From contig NZ_JAJITD010000005.1 in the NCBI RefSeq assembly GCF_020880815.1, positions 124,001 through 188,000 of the forward strand: a stretch of DNA of 64,000 bases, given 5' to 3'. This stretch comes from Paraburkholderia sejongensis (GTDB lineage Bacteria > Pseudomonadota > Gammaproteobacteria > Burkholderiales > Burkholderiaceae). Below the pieces are notes generated by a model, which saw only the letters and a list, made by a program, of their open reading frames with translations, was not told where the DNA came from and ran no database searches. Positions 27,919 to 37,143 of this stretch are shown in pieces. Position numbers and translations under genes: made by a program. Numbering within the stretch: position 1 is the first letter of the stretch; each line of letters starts with the position of its first letter.

Positions 27919-28455
27919 TCAAACGCCGAGCGTTTCGGTCAGCGCCATTTCCTGGCTGGTCATCAGCTTTTCGATGTCCATCAGGATCAGCATGCGGCCG
28001 TCGACGGTGCCCAGCCCCGTCAGATACTCGGTCGTCAGCGTCGCGCCGAATTCCGGCGCCGGCATGATCTGGTCGATCGCCAGCGTCAGCACGTCCGACA
28101 CGCCGTCCACCACCATCCCGACCACGCGATGCGCGACGTTCAGGATGATCACGACGGTCTGGTGGTCGTACTCGACGCGGCCCAGATGAAACTTGATGCG
28201 CATGTCGACGATCGGCACGATGATGCCGCGCAGATTGATCACGCCCTTGATGAACTCGGGCGCGTTGGCGATGCGCGTGACGCTGTCGTAGCCGCGGATT
28301 TCCTGCACTTTCAGGATGTCGATCCCGTACTCTTCCGCGCCGAGCGTGAAGACGAGGAATTCCTGGCCGCCGGCGTCCGCCTGCTGCGCGTCGCGGCGAC
28401 CATTCGTGCCGCTCGCGCCGGCGACGCTCGAATTGATGGATTGGACTTCTGCCAC
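27919..28455 (-). CDS. cheW: CheW, receptor-kinase coupling protein, GTG start
   Basis: CheW links chemoreceptors to CheA. The 178-residue product is a single CheW domain ([53 protein letters not shown]). I start at GTG 28455 because it gives the usual beginning (M)AEVQSINSS and is preceded by a GGGGG ribosome site; the upstream extension [10 protein letters not shown] has no such support. About 20 extra N-terminal residues precede the domain. Confidence 0.95.
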   Translation of the reverse strand: MAEVQSINSSVAGASGTNGRRDAQQADAGGQEFLVFTLGAEEYGIDILKVQEIRGYDSVTRIANAPEFIKGVINLRGIIVPIVDMRIKFHLGRVEYDHQTVVIILNVAHRVVGMVVDGVSDVLTLAIDQIMPAPEFGATLTTEYLTGLGTVDGRMLILMDIEKLMTSQEMALTETLGV

Positions 28456-28512
28456 GTTAGCCCCCAAACGGTTGGGTTGAAACAAGTTGAATGTGTGGTG
28501 CCGGGGCGCCCG

Positions 28513-30828
28513 TTACGCGAGGCTCATTGCGCTGTGTCCATGCGCATGGCGGCTTTCGCGATTGAGCGCGGCGACGTCGACGATCAGCGCGACGCTGCCG
28601 TCGCCGAGAATGGTCGCCGCCGAAATGCCGTGCACCTTGCGGTAATTGGTTTCCAGATTCTTCACGACCACCTGCTGCTGGCCGACCAGTTCGTCGATCA
28701 GCATCGCGAAACGACGCCCCTCGGTCTGCATGATCGTGACGATCCCCTGGGTCGGCTCCTGCTTCGCTTCGTGCACGTTGAACACCTCGTGCAGCGCGAC
28801 GAGCGGCAGATATTCGCCGCGCACCCGCACCACGCGCTCGCCGTTGGCGACCGTGTAGATGTCCTCGGCCCGCGGTTGCAGCGACTCCATCACGAAGTTC
28901 AGCGGCAGGATGAAGATCTCGTTGCCGACCTTCACCGACATGCCGTCGAGAATCGCCAGCGTGAGCGGCAACACGATCCGCGTGGTGCTGCCCTTGCCCG
29001 CGTGCGAGGTGATCTCGACGTGGCCGCCCATCGACTGGATGTTGCGCTTGACCACATCCATGCCGACGCCGCGGCCCGAGACGTCGGTGACCTGCTCGGC
29101 GGTCGAGAAGCCCGGCAGGAAGATCAGGTTCCAGACTTCCTCGTCGGTCATCGTGTCGCTGACCTGCATGCCCTGCTTGGCCGCCTTCGCGAGAATCTTG
29201 TCGCGGCGCAGGCCGGCGCCGTCGTCGCTGACCTCGATCACGATGTTGCCGCCGTGATGCGCGGCCGACAGCACCAGCTGGCCGGTCGAATCCTTGCCCG
29301 CCGCGCGCCGCGCCTCGACCGTTTCGATGCCGTGGTCGAGACTGTTGCGCACGAGGTGGGTCAGCGGATCGATGATCCGTTCGATCAGGCTCTTGTCGAG
29401 TTCGGTCGCCTGACCGAAGGTGACGAGTTCGACCTGTTTGCCGAGTTTGGCCGCCAGATCGCGCACGAGGCGCGGGAAGCGGCTGAACACGTAATCCATC
29501 GGCATCATGCGGATCGACATCACCGCTTCCTGCAAGTCGCGCGCGTTGCGCTCGAGTTGCGCCATCCCGTTGAAGAGCCGGTCGTGCAGCGCCGGATCGA
29601 ACGTGCTGGTGGTTTCGGCGAGCATCGCCTGGGTGATCACCAGTTCGCCGACCAGGTTGATCAGCTGATCGACCTTCTCGACGCCGACGCGAATCGAGCT
29701 GCCTTCGCCGGCGTTCGCCGCGGCTGCCGGACGCGCCGCCTTGCGGTCATGCTCGGCCGCTTTGGCCGCGGGTGCGGCGACGCTCGGCGGCTCGGCCAGT
29801 CCGAGCGAGTTGCCGCCGGCCGATGCCGCCGGCTGCGGTTCGATAGCGGCCGCGGCGATGGGGGCCTCGGGGACCGACGATGCCGCGAGTTCCGGGTAAT
29901 GCACGGGTTGCGCGCTCGCCGCCGGTGCGGCGCTCGCGCGATGCCCGCTTTGCGCCGGCGTATCGACGGCAGCGGCGGGCGTTCCAGGTTCGCCCTGCTG
30001 CGCGTCGTTGGCCGGCGCGGTGCCGCGGCCGATCGTGATCTGACTTTCGTCGATCACGAAACAGCACACGGCGGTGATGTCGTCGGAAGGGACGTCGGTC
30101 GACAGCCACAGCATCAGATCGCTGCCGCTCTTGACCTGCCCGACGATATTGCCAAGATTGCCCAGCTCTTCGGCCAGCAGTTCCTGGTCTTTCTCTCCCA
30201 CGCCCCGTAGCGTAATTTTCAGATGAGGGCCGGCGCCGTCGGCGGCGGCTGACGCCGCGCCCGTTGCCGTGCCCGCGGCTTGCCCGGTCTGCGCCGGTTC
30301 GCCGTCGGTCCAGTCTTCGCCCGCCACCAGCACCGCCTGTTCGACGACGTGCTCGGGCGGGGTGCCGTGTTGTTCCGGTGTTGCGGTTGCCGTTGCCGGC
30401 GCGGCGGCTTGCGTCGCCGCCGGCGCACCGTCCGCGAGGCTTTCCGCGTTCAGCTGTTCGAGCTTCGCGCAGATCGCGCGTGCCACCGCCGCGTCGGGCT
30501 CGGCGCTCGCGCGGTAATCCGCGAGCTGGCCCGACAGCACGTCCTTGGTTTCGAGGAACGTGTCGATCATGTCCTTGCGCAACACCAGTTCGTTGTTGCG
30601 CGCGCGGTCGAGCAGCGATTCGAGAATGTGCGTGGTTTCGGTCAGCGCGGTGAAGCCGAAGGTCGCCGCGCCGCCCTTGATCGAATGCGCGGCGCGAAAG
30701 ATCGCCGCGAGGTCTTCGGGATCGGGACTGGCGACGTCGAGATCGAGCAGCAACTGCTCCATCTGCGCGAGCAGTTCGTCCGCTTCGTCGAAGAACGTCT
30801 GATAGAACTGTGTGATATCGAGTGTCAT
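28513..30828 (-). CDS. cheA: CheA, chemotaxis histidine kinase
   Basis: CheA phosphorylates CheY and CheB in response to receptor signals. The 771-residue protein has the HPt domain with His48 in AAHSIKGGAATFGF, a P2-like region bounded by Ala/Pro-rich linkers, dimerisation domain P3 (DKVDQLINLVGELVITQAML-like), the kinase domain with LVRNSLDHGIE (N box), DDGAGLRRDK (G1) and GRGVGMDVV (G2), and a C-terminal CheW-like regulatory domain. The linkers make it longer than E. coli CheA (654). Confidence 0.97.
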   Translation of the reverse strand: MTLDITQFYQTFFDEADELLAQMEQLLLDLDVASPDPEDLAAIFRAAHSIKGGAATFGFTALTETTHILESLLDRARNNELVLRKDMIDTFLETKDVLSGQLADYRASAEPDAAVARAICAKLEQLNAESLADGAPAATQAAAPATATATPEQHGTPPEHVVEQAVLVAGEDWTDGEPAQTGQAAGTATGAASAAADGAGPHLKITLRGVGEKDQELLAEELGNLGNIVGQVKSGSDLMLWLSTDVPSDDITAVCCFVIDESQITIGRGTAPANDAQQGEPGTPAAAVDTPAQSGHRASAAPAASAQPVHYPELAASSVPEAPIAAAAIEPQPAASAGGNSLGLAEPPSVAAPAAKAAEHDRKAARPAAAANAGEGSSIRVGVEKVDQLINLVGELVITQAMLAETTSTFDPALHDRLFNGMAQLERNARDLQEAVMSIRMMPMDYVFSRFPRLVRDLAAKLGKQVELVTFGQATELDKSLIERIIDPLTHLVRNSLDHGIETVEARRAAGKDSTGQLVLSAAHHGGNIVIEVSDDGAGLRRDKILAKAAKQGMQVSDTMTDEEVWNLIFLPGFSTAEQVTDVSGRGVGMDVVKRNIQSMGGHVEITSHAGKGSTTRIVLPLTLAILDGMSVKVGNEIFILPLNFVMESLQPRAEDIYTVANGERVVRVRGEYLPLVALHEVFNVHEAKQEPTQGIVTIMQTEGRRFAMLIDELVGQQQVVVKNLETNYRKVHGISAATILGDGSVALIVDVAALNRESRHAHGHSAMSLA

Positions 30829-30926
30829 GCCTGGTTCACCGCGAGGAATTCCTGTCTGGCGTGAGCTGCCGTGCAGCCGCGTCGAGAACTGTCTGTACTG
30901 GGTTTAAGCCTGCTTTGCGACGCTGC

Positions 30927-31304
30927 TCAGGCCGGGTCCGGCTCGGCCAGCGCCGCGACCAGCTCGGTCAGCATGTCCGGGTCGAGCGGTTTCTCGATCC
31001 AGCCGGTCGCGCCCGCCGCGCGCGCCGCCTCCTTGAACGGCTCGCCCGATTCCGTCGTGAGGACGAGGATGGGCGTCGCCTGATAGGCCGGGTTGTTGCG
31101 CAGCGCGGTGATCAGATCGAGGCCGGTCTTGCCCGGCATGTGCTGGTCGGTCAGCACGAGGTCGAACGCCATCGCGAGCGCGTTTTCGAGCCCCTCGTTG
31201 CCGTCCGCCGCCAGCGTGACCTCGTAGCCGGCGCCCGTCAGCGTCGCGGCGAGAATCTGCCGCATCGATGCCGAATCGTCGATTGCCAGGATGTGCCTGA
31301 TCAT
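30927..31304 (-). CDS. CheY-like single-domain response regulator
   Basis: A 125-residue receiver domain: ILAIDDSASMRQI supplies the acidic pair, VLTDQHMPGKTGL the phosphoacceptor Asp, VLTTES the Thr and GWIEKPLDP the Lys. The ATG at 31304 has GAGG at proper distance and gives MIRHILAIDD; a longer frame adds MKRSEVF without support. It lies between motB and cheA, the position of the first of two CheY-type regulators in Burkholderia che operons. It may act as phosphate sink or an alternative motor input. Confidence 0.93.
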   Translation of the reverse strand: MIRHILAIDDSASMRQILAATLTGAGYEVTLAADGNEGLENALAMAFDLVLTDQHMPGKTGLDLITALRNNPAYQATPILVLTTESGEPFKEAARAAGATGWIEKPLDPDMLTELVAALAEPDPA

Positions 31305-31406
31305 GAAAACCTCGCTGCGCTTCATGTCTTGGCCGCCGGACCGGACGCGCCTGACTGGCGCGGGCCGCGGCCCGGCGGCCGCGTTCTGTTACTGGAATGA
31401 CCTGAG

Positions 31407-32417
31407 TTACTGGACCGCCGGCGCGGGCGCCGCTACTTTCGGCACCGCCATCGCCGGCTGCCCGAGTTTTTGCAGCAGCGGCTTCGAACCGGCCGCGTCG
31501 TCCGACAACGTGGTGGTGGTCGAGTCGTCGTGATTGAGCGCCTCTTCCGACCGCTTGTTCAGCACGATGATGCTGATCCGGCGGTTCTCCGGATCGAGCG
31601 GGTCCGCCTTGTTCAGGTTCTGCGTCGACGCGAGGCCGAGCACGCGCATCACCTTCGCCTCGTCCATGCCGCCCGCGATCAGCTCGCGACGCGACGCGTT
31701 CGCGCGATCGGCCGACAGCTCCCAGTTGCTATAGCCCTTGTCGCCGCCCGCGTACGGCACCGCGTCGGTGTGGCCCTGCACGATGATGCGGTTCGGCACG
31801 TCGTTCAGCGTGTGGCCGATCTCGCGCAGGATGTCGCGCATGTACGGCTCGACTTCGTCGTTGGCGGTCGCGAACATCGGCCGCTTCTGCGAGTCGACGA
31901 TCTCGATGCGCAGACCCGTCAGCGTCGAATCGATGCGGATCTGCTGCTTGAACTGGCGCAGCACCGGGTTCGCTTCGATCGCGGCCATCAGCTTGACCTG
32001 CAGGTCGTGCAGACGAACCTGCTCGCGGCGCTCCAGCTCGCCTTGCAGCTGCTTGACCGCTTCTTCGTCGTTGTGCGCCACGCTGTGCTGCGAGCGGCTA
32101 CTGCTGCTGCCGTCGGTCGTGCGCGTGATGCCCTGCGCGTCGGTCGAAATATCGCGGCCGCCGCCTTTCAGAATGCTCGAATCTTCCGCGCTGCGATCGC
32201 CGCCCCACAGCGTGACCTTCAGCGGCTGGTTGAAGTAATCGGCGATGCCCTTCAACTGCACGGTGGACGCCGAACTGAGCAGCCACATCAGCAGAAAGAA
32301 CGCCATCATCGCGGTCATGAAGTCCGCGTACGCGAGCTTCCACGCGCCGCCGTGATGGCCGGCCTTCTTCGGCGCGGAGCGCTTGACGACGATCGCGCGG
32401 TCTTTGTCCTTGCTCAT
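31407..32417 (-). CDS. motB: MotB, flagellar stator protein
   Basis: MotB with MotA forms the proton-driven stator and anchors it to peptidoglycan. The 336-residue protein has one N-terminal membrane segment preceded by the proton-binding Asp (WKLAYADFMTAMMAFFLLMW), a plug/linker region and the OmpA-type peptidoglycan-binding domain (NRIIVQGHTDAVPYAGGDKG, NWELSADRANASRREL). The Ala/Pro-rich tail beyond residue 300 is probably disordered. It starts 21 bp after motA. Confidence 0.96.
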   Translation of the reverse strand: MSKDKDRAIVVKRSAPKKAGHHGGAWKLAYADFMTAMMAFFLLMWLLSSASTVQLKGIADYFNQPLKVTLWGGDRSAEDSSILKGGGRDISTDAQGITRTTDGSSSSRSQHSVAHNDEEAVKQLQGELERREQVRLHDLQVKLMAAIEANPVLRQFKQQIRIDSTLTGLRIEIVDSQKRPMFATANDEVEPYMRDILREIGHTLNDVPNRIIVQGHTDAVPYAGGDKGYSNWELSADRANASRRELIAGGMDEAKVMRVLGLASTQNLNKADPLDPENRRISIIVLNKRSEEALNHDDSTTTTLSDDAAGSKPLLQKLGQPAMAVPKVAAPAPAVQ

Positions 32418-32438
32418 GGTCCGGTGCCCGCCGCTGCC

Positions 32439-33299
32439 TTATTTCGCCTTCACGCGCCGCACGTGCTCTTCGAGCTCGGCGAACGACGGACGCTCGGTCG
32501 AGAACAGCACCTTGCGGCCGAATTCGACGGCGATCGCCGGCGCATAGCCGTTCAGGCTCGCGAGGATCGTCACCTTGATGCACTGGAACATCTTGGTCGA
32601 CTCGGTCACGCGCTGTTCGGCGACGCTCGCGAGCGGGCCGATCAGCCCGTACGAAAGCAGAATGCCCAGGAAGGTGCCGACCAGCGCCTGCGCGATCATC
32701 TCGCCGAGCACCGCGGGCGGCTTGTCGGCCGAGGCCATCGTGTGGACCACGCCCATCACCGCGGCGACGATCCCGAACGCCGGCATCGCGTCGCCGACCT
32801 TGTTCAGCGCATGCGCGGGCGCTTCGCCTTCCTGGTGGTGCGTCTCGATCTCCTCGTCCATCAGGCTTTCGATCTCGAACGCGTTCATGTTGCCGCCCAC
32901 CATCAGCCGCAGGTAGTCGGTCAGGAATTCGACGATGTGCTGGTCGGCGAGGATCTTCGGGTACTGCGTGAAGATCGGGCTCTTCGACGGATCGTCGATG
33001 TCGGCCTCGAGCGTCAGCGTGCCTTCCTTGCGCGCTTTCGCCAGCAGGACGTAGAGGAGCCCCATCAGCTCCATGTAGACGTCCTTGTTGTACTTCGCGC
33101 CCTTGAACAGGGTCGGGATGACGCGCAGGGTCGCCTTGATGGTCTTCATTCCGTTGCCGAGAATGAACGCGCCGACGCCGGCGCCAACGATCATCAGCAC
33201 TTCGACGGGTTGCAGCAGCGCGCCAAGATGACCGCCTTCGAGCGCGTAACCGCCGAAAACGGACAACAACGTCACGAGTGTTCCCACGAAAATCAGCAC
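32439..33299 (-). CDS. motA: MotA, flagellar stator protein, GTG start
   Basis: MotA forms the ion channel with MotB and pushes on the rotor. The 286-residue protein has four membrane segments (start MLIFVGTLVTLLSVFGGYAL; later GDAMPAFGIVAAVMGVVHTM and GTFLGILLSYGLIGPLASVA) and the large cytoplasmic loop with the RxxE-type charged residues that contact FliG. The start codon is GTG at 33299, preceded by AAGGGG at a suitable distance. It heads the long mot-che operon behind the sigma-28 promoter at 33345-33371. Confidence 0.96.
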   Translation of the reverse strand: MLIFVGTLVTLLSVFGGYALEGGHLGALLQPVEVLMIVGAGVGAFILGNGMKTIKATLRVIPTLFKGAKYNKDVYMELMGLLYVLLAKARKEGTLTLEADIDDPSKSPIFTQYPKILADQHIVEFLTDYLRLMVGGNMNAFEIESLMDEEIETHHQEGEAPAHALNKVGDAMPAFGIVAAVMGVVHTMASADKPPAVLGEMIAQALVGTFLGILLSYGLIGPLASVAEQRVTESTKMFQCIKVTILASLNGYAPAIAVEFGRKVLFSTERPSFAELEEHVRRVKAK

Positions 33300-33344
33300 T
33301 GCCGGGCCCCTTACAAAAAGCGACGAAGACCGTCGTTAGTCTGG

Positions 33345-33371
33345 TTTACGGCAAGCGGGCGGAAAACTTTC
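33345..33371 (-). promoter_or_regulatory. Sigma-28 (FliA) promoter of the motA-cheZ operon
   Basis: Minus strand: GAAAGTTT, an 11-bp spacer, then GCCGTAAA, against the consensus TAAAGTTT-N11-GCCGATAA. The -10 box lies about 46 bp before the motA start. It is the only such site I found ahead of the eleven-gene run motA to cheZ. Confidence 0.88.
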
Positions 33372-33435
33372 GGGGGGAAAAGGTTTGCGCGCCGCCGGTG
33401 TAAACCAGAGGGCGCGGGGAAACCGCGCGCGGCGC

Positions 33436-34119
33436 TCAGAGTTCTGCTGTGGCGAGGGGGGCGGCGGCGGCGGCGTGGCGCCCGGCGGTGGTGATGGGGC
33501 TTCGCACGGGGTTGCCCACGGGCGTGGGCACGGGCGCGGGCGTGGGCGTGCCCACGGCCGCGGGTCGCGGTTCGAGCCGCTGCGCGACGGCCAGACTCTG
33601 CGCGGCCTTCCTGGTCTTGCCCGCGCGCGACGGCGGCTGGCACAGCCCGCACACGAACGCGTGCTGCGGGTCGTGCGCGTGCGCGACAAAATGACCGCCG
33701 CAACGCCGGCACATGCTCGTCTGCAACATGCCCGAGTCGAAGAAACGCACCAGCGTCCACGCGCGCGTGAGACTGAGCACCGGCTCGTCGTCGTGCAATT
33801 GCACGTGCTCCAGATACAGCCGGTAGCTCTTCACGATCGATTCGATCGCGCGGCAGCCGCCGTAACCGGCGATGAACCGGTAGATGTTGTAGAACAGCGA
33901 AGAGTGAAAATTCGGCTGCCAGGTCATGAACCAGTCGGTCGAAAACGGCAGCATGCCTTTCGGCGGCGATACGCCTTTGAGCTCCTTGTAGAGCCTGATC
34001 AGGCGGTCGCGCGACAGGCTGGTCTCGGCCTCCAGCAATTGCAGGCGCGCGCCGAGCTCGATCAGCTCGCTCGCCAGCGTGATTTCCCGGACTTCGAGAA
34101 CGACGCTTTTTCTGGCCAT
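33436..34119 (-). CDS. flhC: FlhC, flagellar master regulator subunit
   Basis: FlhC with FlhD forms the DNA-binding activator of early flagellar operons. The 227-residue protein has the FlhC family sequence ([40 protein letters not shown]) and the four-Cys zinc site CRRCGG...CGLC. The last 45 residues are a Pro/Thr/Ala-rich tail with repeated PTP/PVP steps that enteric FlhC lacks. The ATG at 34119 overlaps the flhD stop by one base. Confidence 0.96.
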   Translation of the reverse strand: MARKSVVLEVREITLASELIELGARLQLLEAETSLSRDRLIRLYKELKGVSPPKGMLPFSTDWFMTWQPNFHSSLFYNIYRFIAGYGGCRAIESIVKSYRLYLEHVQLHDDEPVLSLTRAWTLVRFFDSGMLQTSMCRRCGGHFVAHAHDPQHAFVCGLCQPPSRAGKTRKAAQSLAVAQRLEPRPAAVGTPTPAPVPTPVGNPVRSPITTAGRHAAAAAPLATAEL

Positions 34120-34439
34120 CAGCCGATCTGTTCGACCGGCTGGCTCGCCATCAAAATCGCCGAATGCGCCTGCGCGACGATGCTCGCCTTGCCCTTGTCG
34201 GCCAGCGTGGACAGCACCGTGTGATCGTCGAAGCGAAAGCGGCACAGCATCTGGTTCGACGCCGCCAGCTTGACGGTCTGCGCGAGCGACAGATTGGCCA
34301 GCACGTCGGCGAGCTGGTCCGAAATGCCCATCCGGAACATGCCCATCGGCTTGTCTTCGCGCAGCAGACGCTGGGCAAGCAGCAGATAGGAAAGGTTTAC
34401 TTCCCTGATCTCATTGAGCATATCGCTATTCGTGCTCAT
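34119..34439 (-). CDS. flhD: FlhD, flagellar master regulator subunit
   Basis: FlhD dimerises and combines with FlhC to activate class II flagellar promoters. The 106-residue helical protein matches FlhD over its length ([60 protein letters not shown]). Start ATG 34439 follows GGGGGAAATC. The gene heads flhDC, with a 729-bp upstream gap containing two palindromes. Confidence 0.96.
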   Translation of the reverse strand: MSTNSDMLNEIREVNLSYLLLAQRLLREDKPMGMFRMGISDQLADVLANLSLAQTVKLAASNQMLCRFRFDDHTVLSTLADKGKASIVAQAHSAILMASQPVEQIG

Positions 34440-34599
34440 GATTTCCCCCGTTTGTATATCCGGCTGGTCAGGCCGTTTTTGGCGAAAACGTTTGCTCGAA
34501 CGCGCGCACTTTGCCGCGCGAAACGGCTCGTTTCTGATCTTGCGAGCATTGTGTCGAAACGGGGGACTACGGGAAATCGGAGAGACACCCAGCCTGTTC

Positions 34600-34615
34600 G
34601 ACGGATTAATCCGTC
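34600..34615. promoter_or_regulatory. 16-bp perfect palindrome upstream of flhDC
   Basis: GACGGATTAATCCGTC is a perfect inverted repeat 161 bp before the flhD start. It looks like a dimeric-regulator operator; the cognate protein is unknown. Confidence 0.6.
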
Positions 34616-34620
34616 ATTTG

Positions 34621-34639
34621 TGTAGGAATTTTTCCTACA
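34621..34639. promoter_or_regulatory. 19-bp inverted repeat upstream of flhDC, BvgA/RcsB-like
   Basis: TGTAGGAA-TTT-TTCCTACA is a perfect inverted repeat, five bases beyond the first palindrome. The half-site TTTCCTA resembles those bound by NarL/FixJ-family response regulators such as BvgA and RcsB, both known to control flhDC (frlAB) in other genera. The link is by resemblance only. Confidence 0.6.
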
Positions 34640-35168
34640 AACGCGACTGCGGCGAAGGGAGCTGGGTGTTCAGGCGAGACGCACAAAGGAACCGACGATG
34701 CGCGCTGGGAATTTGCGTCGGCGCCGCGTGTACCGGATGGTGAATTTTAGGGACCGGCCCGCCGCACCGCTGAACTGCGGGCCAATTATATGACGTTTTG
34801 TCGCACCTGCGATCGAACCGCATTGGTCGTCGCGCTCGCCTGTCGGCGCGACCGGGCGCGCCGCTTGCTCACCGGATCGGGCCACTCGGGCGCCCGGTAC
34901 AACAGTGCGTTCGCTCATATTAAGTGGGTAATGCGGACCGGAACCGCCGCTGTAACGGTCCATGTTTCGCGCTGTAACAACATTAAGCGTTTGAAAAATG
35001 ACTCGAATTAGCGCGGTCGATCCCGATAATGAAGGTAAGGGATAACCCGATACAGATTCGGCTCACCCCCGGGCGGGGGCACACCGCGCCCAACCGTCCG
35101 TCCGGCATTCGCTGCGCGCTGATCGAGCGCCACCGCGCGAAGCCCTGACAAAAAACAGGAGAACCCGT

Positions 35169-36233
35169 ATGCGAATCGCACAAATCGCGCCGCTTTATGA
35201 AGCAGTCCCCCCGAAACTCTATGGCGGCACCGAACGCGTCGTGTCTTACCTCACTGAAGCGCTGGTCGACCTCGGCCACGACGTGACGCTATTCGCGAGC
35301 GGCGATTCGGTCACCTCGGCGAACCTGGAGGCCTGCTGGCCGCGCGCGCTGCGCCTGGACCCGACGATCCGCGACGCCTTGGCGCCGCACGTGCTGATGA
35401 TGGAAAAGGTCCGCAAGGTCGCGCACGAATTCGACGTGCTGCATTTTCACCTCGATTACATGCCGTTCCCGCTGTTCACGACGCTCGACACGCCGTTCGT
35501 GACGACGCTGCACGGCCGTCTGGACCTGCCGGAACTGCAGCCGGTGTTCGATGCGTTCTCGCACGTGCCGGTCGTGTCGATTTCCGATTCGCAGCGTCTG
35601 CCGCTGCAACAGGCCAACTGGCTCAACACGATCTATCACGGCCTGCCGGAGCAACTGCTCACGCCGCAGCCGCACAAGAAGCCCGAGTACCTCGCGTTCC
35701 TCGGCCGCATCTGTCCGGAAAAGCGCGTCGATACAGCTATCAGGATCGCTGCGCAAAGCGGCCTGCCGCTGAAGATCGCCGCCAAGGTGGACAAGGTCGA
35801 CATGGAATACTTCAAGCGCGAAATCGAGCCGCTGCTGTCGATGGCGCACGTGGAGTTCGTCGGCGAGATCAACGAGGCGCAGAAGCCCGAGTTTCTGTCG
35901 GGCGCGAAGGCGCTGCTGTTTCCGATCGACTGGTCGGAGCCGTTCGGCCTCGTGATGATCGAGTCGATGGCGTGCGGCACGCCGGTGATCGCGTACAACC
36001 GCGGCTCGGTGCCGGAAGTGATCGACCACGGCGTGACCGGCTTTATCGTCGAGGACGTGCAAGGCGCCGTGGCCGCGCTACAGCGTCTGGATGAACTGTC
36101 GCGCACGGAAATTCGCGCGCAGTTCGAACGCCGCTTCAGCTCGAAAACGATGGCGCAGAACTATGTCGACGGCTATACGGCATTGATCGAAACGCAGCGG
36201 CGCCCGGTATTGCGCCAGGTGGCGCTCGGCTAA
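35169..36233 (+). CDS. Family 4 glycosyltransferase
   Basis: A 354-residue GT-B fold glycosyltransferase: N-terminal IAPLYEAVPPKLYGGTERVV with GGTE motif, and a C-terminal GT4 domain with LAFLGRICPEKRVDTAIRIA, then EPFGLVMIESMACGTPVIAY, which carries the EX7E-type motif of retaining GT4 enzymes. Start ATG follows AGGAG. No membrane segment. Donor and acceptor cannot be read from the sequence. Alone in its transcription unit; an intrinsic terminator lies 180 bp downstream. Confidence 0.88.
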   Translation: MRIAQIAPLYEAVPPKLYGGTERVVSYLTEALVDLGHDVTLFASGDSVTSANLEACWPRALRLDPTIRDALAPHVLMMEKVRKVAHEFDVLHFHLDYMPFPLFTTLDTPFVTTLHGRLDLPELQPVFDAFSHVPVVSISDSQRLPLQQANWLNTIYHGLPEQLLTPQPHKKPEYLAFLGRICPEKRVDTAIRIAAQSGLPLKIAAKVDKVDMEYFKREIEPLLSMAHVEFVGEINEAQKPEFLSGAKALLFPIDWSEPFGLVMIESMACGTPVIAYNRGSVPEVIDHGVTGFIVEDVQGAVAALQRLDELSRTEIRAQFERRFSSKTMAQNYVDGYTALIETQRRPVLRQVALG

Positions 36234-36553
36234 CTGGTGTGAAAGCGGCCCGCCATTTGCGAGCCGCCGCTTTCCAACCGCTTTCCGACTGCTTTCCCAG
36301 TGCTTTGAACCGGCGCTTTGGACCTTCGCTTTAAACGGTCAATAGCCGGATGAATCCGCCAGCTGAATCGTTTGCGCGAGCGCAAATTGCGGATTTTGCC
36401 GGAGCCGACGAGAAAAAGCCGCCCCGCATGGGCGGCTTTTTTAATACGCGATTGGCGACACTCGATCTCGTATTAGTACGCGGCGAATACGTATCGGCAT
36501 CCAACGATCTTCAGCCCGCTTTCACGCATGCGCGAGGCTGACAGACGTGGCGT
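36234..36553. other. Intergenic gap after the glycosyltransferase
   Basis: Low-complexity GCTTTCC/GCTTT repeats at 36268-36330, then the terminator at 36413-36442. No gene seen; a 63-codon frame (36350-36541) spans the terminator and is not credible. Confidence 0.55.
36413..36442 (+). terminator. Intrinsic terminator downstream of the glycosyltransferase
   Basis: AAAAA-GCCGCCC, loop, GGGCGGC-TTTTTT. Strong stem with T-run; symmetrical, so it could also end transcripts from the convergent hns gene. Confidence 0.88.
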
Positions 36554-36856
36554 TCACGCCGAACCGATCAAAAAGCGTTCGCGATTCTTGCCGACGATCC
36601 ATTTCGGCGGCTTGCCGCGCCCACTCCACGTATTGCCCGTTTTCGGATCCTGGTACTTCGCCGGCAGCGGCGTCTTCTTCGGCGGCCGGCCGCGCTTGGC
36701 GGCCACCGCAAAGCCGAGGTCCTGCGCCGTCAGACCATATTCGGCGATCTTCTGGCGGATCTCGGCGATCACATTGTCGACCTCGGTGCGCCGCGCTTCG
36801 TCCGCCTGGGCCTGCAATTTGGCAATCTGCGCTTTCAGATCTGCATATTGAGACAT
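36554..36856 (-). CDS. H-NS family histone-like protein
   Basis: H-NS proteins bind AT-rich DNA and silence acquired genes. The 100-residue protein has an N-terminal coiled coil (DLKAQIAKLQAQADEARRTE), an AT-hook-like KRGRPPKK linker and the C-terminal DNA-binding core YQDPKTGNTWSGRGKPPKWI, matching the short Burkholderia/Ralstonia H-NS type (BpH3/Bv3F). Start ATG follows AGAGGGAGAAC. A -10-like TATAAT sits on the minus strand at 36903-36908 in an AT-rich leader. Confidence 0.93.
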   Translation of the reverse strand: MSQYADLKAQIAKLQAQADEARRTEVDNVIAEIRQKIAEYGLTAQDLGFAVAAKRGRPPKKTPLPAKYQDPKTGNTWSGRGKPPKWIVGKNRERFLIGSA

Positions 36857-37034
36857 TCTGTTCTCCCTCTTTCAGAACTCATTTGATCGCAGACTAGCTG
36901 CAATTATAAAAATCCGCAATGGCTGATAATACCGGCATAGCAAATTTCCTCTGATAATTATTAAAGCTTAACGAAATATTAAAGCGATACCTTATCCCGC
37001 AATAGTTTCTAAATTCTGTTCACATTGACAATCC

Positions 37035-37063
37035 TTGACACCCGATTGGGCACTGCCTACCTA
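37035..37063 (+). promoter_or_regulatory. Candidate sigma-70 promoter for aqpZ
   Basis: TTGACA at 37035-37040, 17 bp, TACCTA at 37058-37063, about 80 bp before the aqpZ start. A second TTGACA precedes it at 37025. The -35 is perfect, the -10 only fair. Confidence 0.5.
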
Positions 37064-37143
37064 GAATTGCGCGCTCAAGGTGCGTACTCGTCGTTATCGA
37101 TGCGCGCTACCGGCGCAGCCAATTCTTTTCGGGAATACCAATC

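Larger units (their letters stand above)
34440..35168. other. Long divergent gap between flhD and the glycosyltransferase gene
   Basis: This 729-bp stretch is the likely control region for flhDC (leftward) and the glycosyltransferase (rightward). Overlapping short frames have no ribosome sites or recognisable products, so I call no gene. The part at 34900-35040 is AT-richer than its surroundings. Palindromes at 34600-34615 and 34621-34639 are listed separately. Confidence 0.6.

Noticed and set aside
27727..30210. 827-codon plus-strand frame opposite cheA/cheW
   Set aside because: Shadow of CheA and CheW, no recognisable domain.
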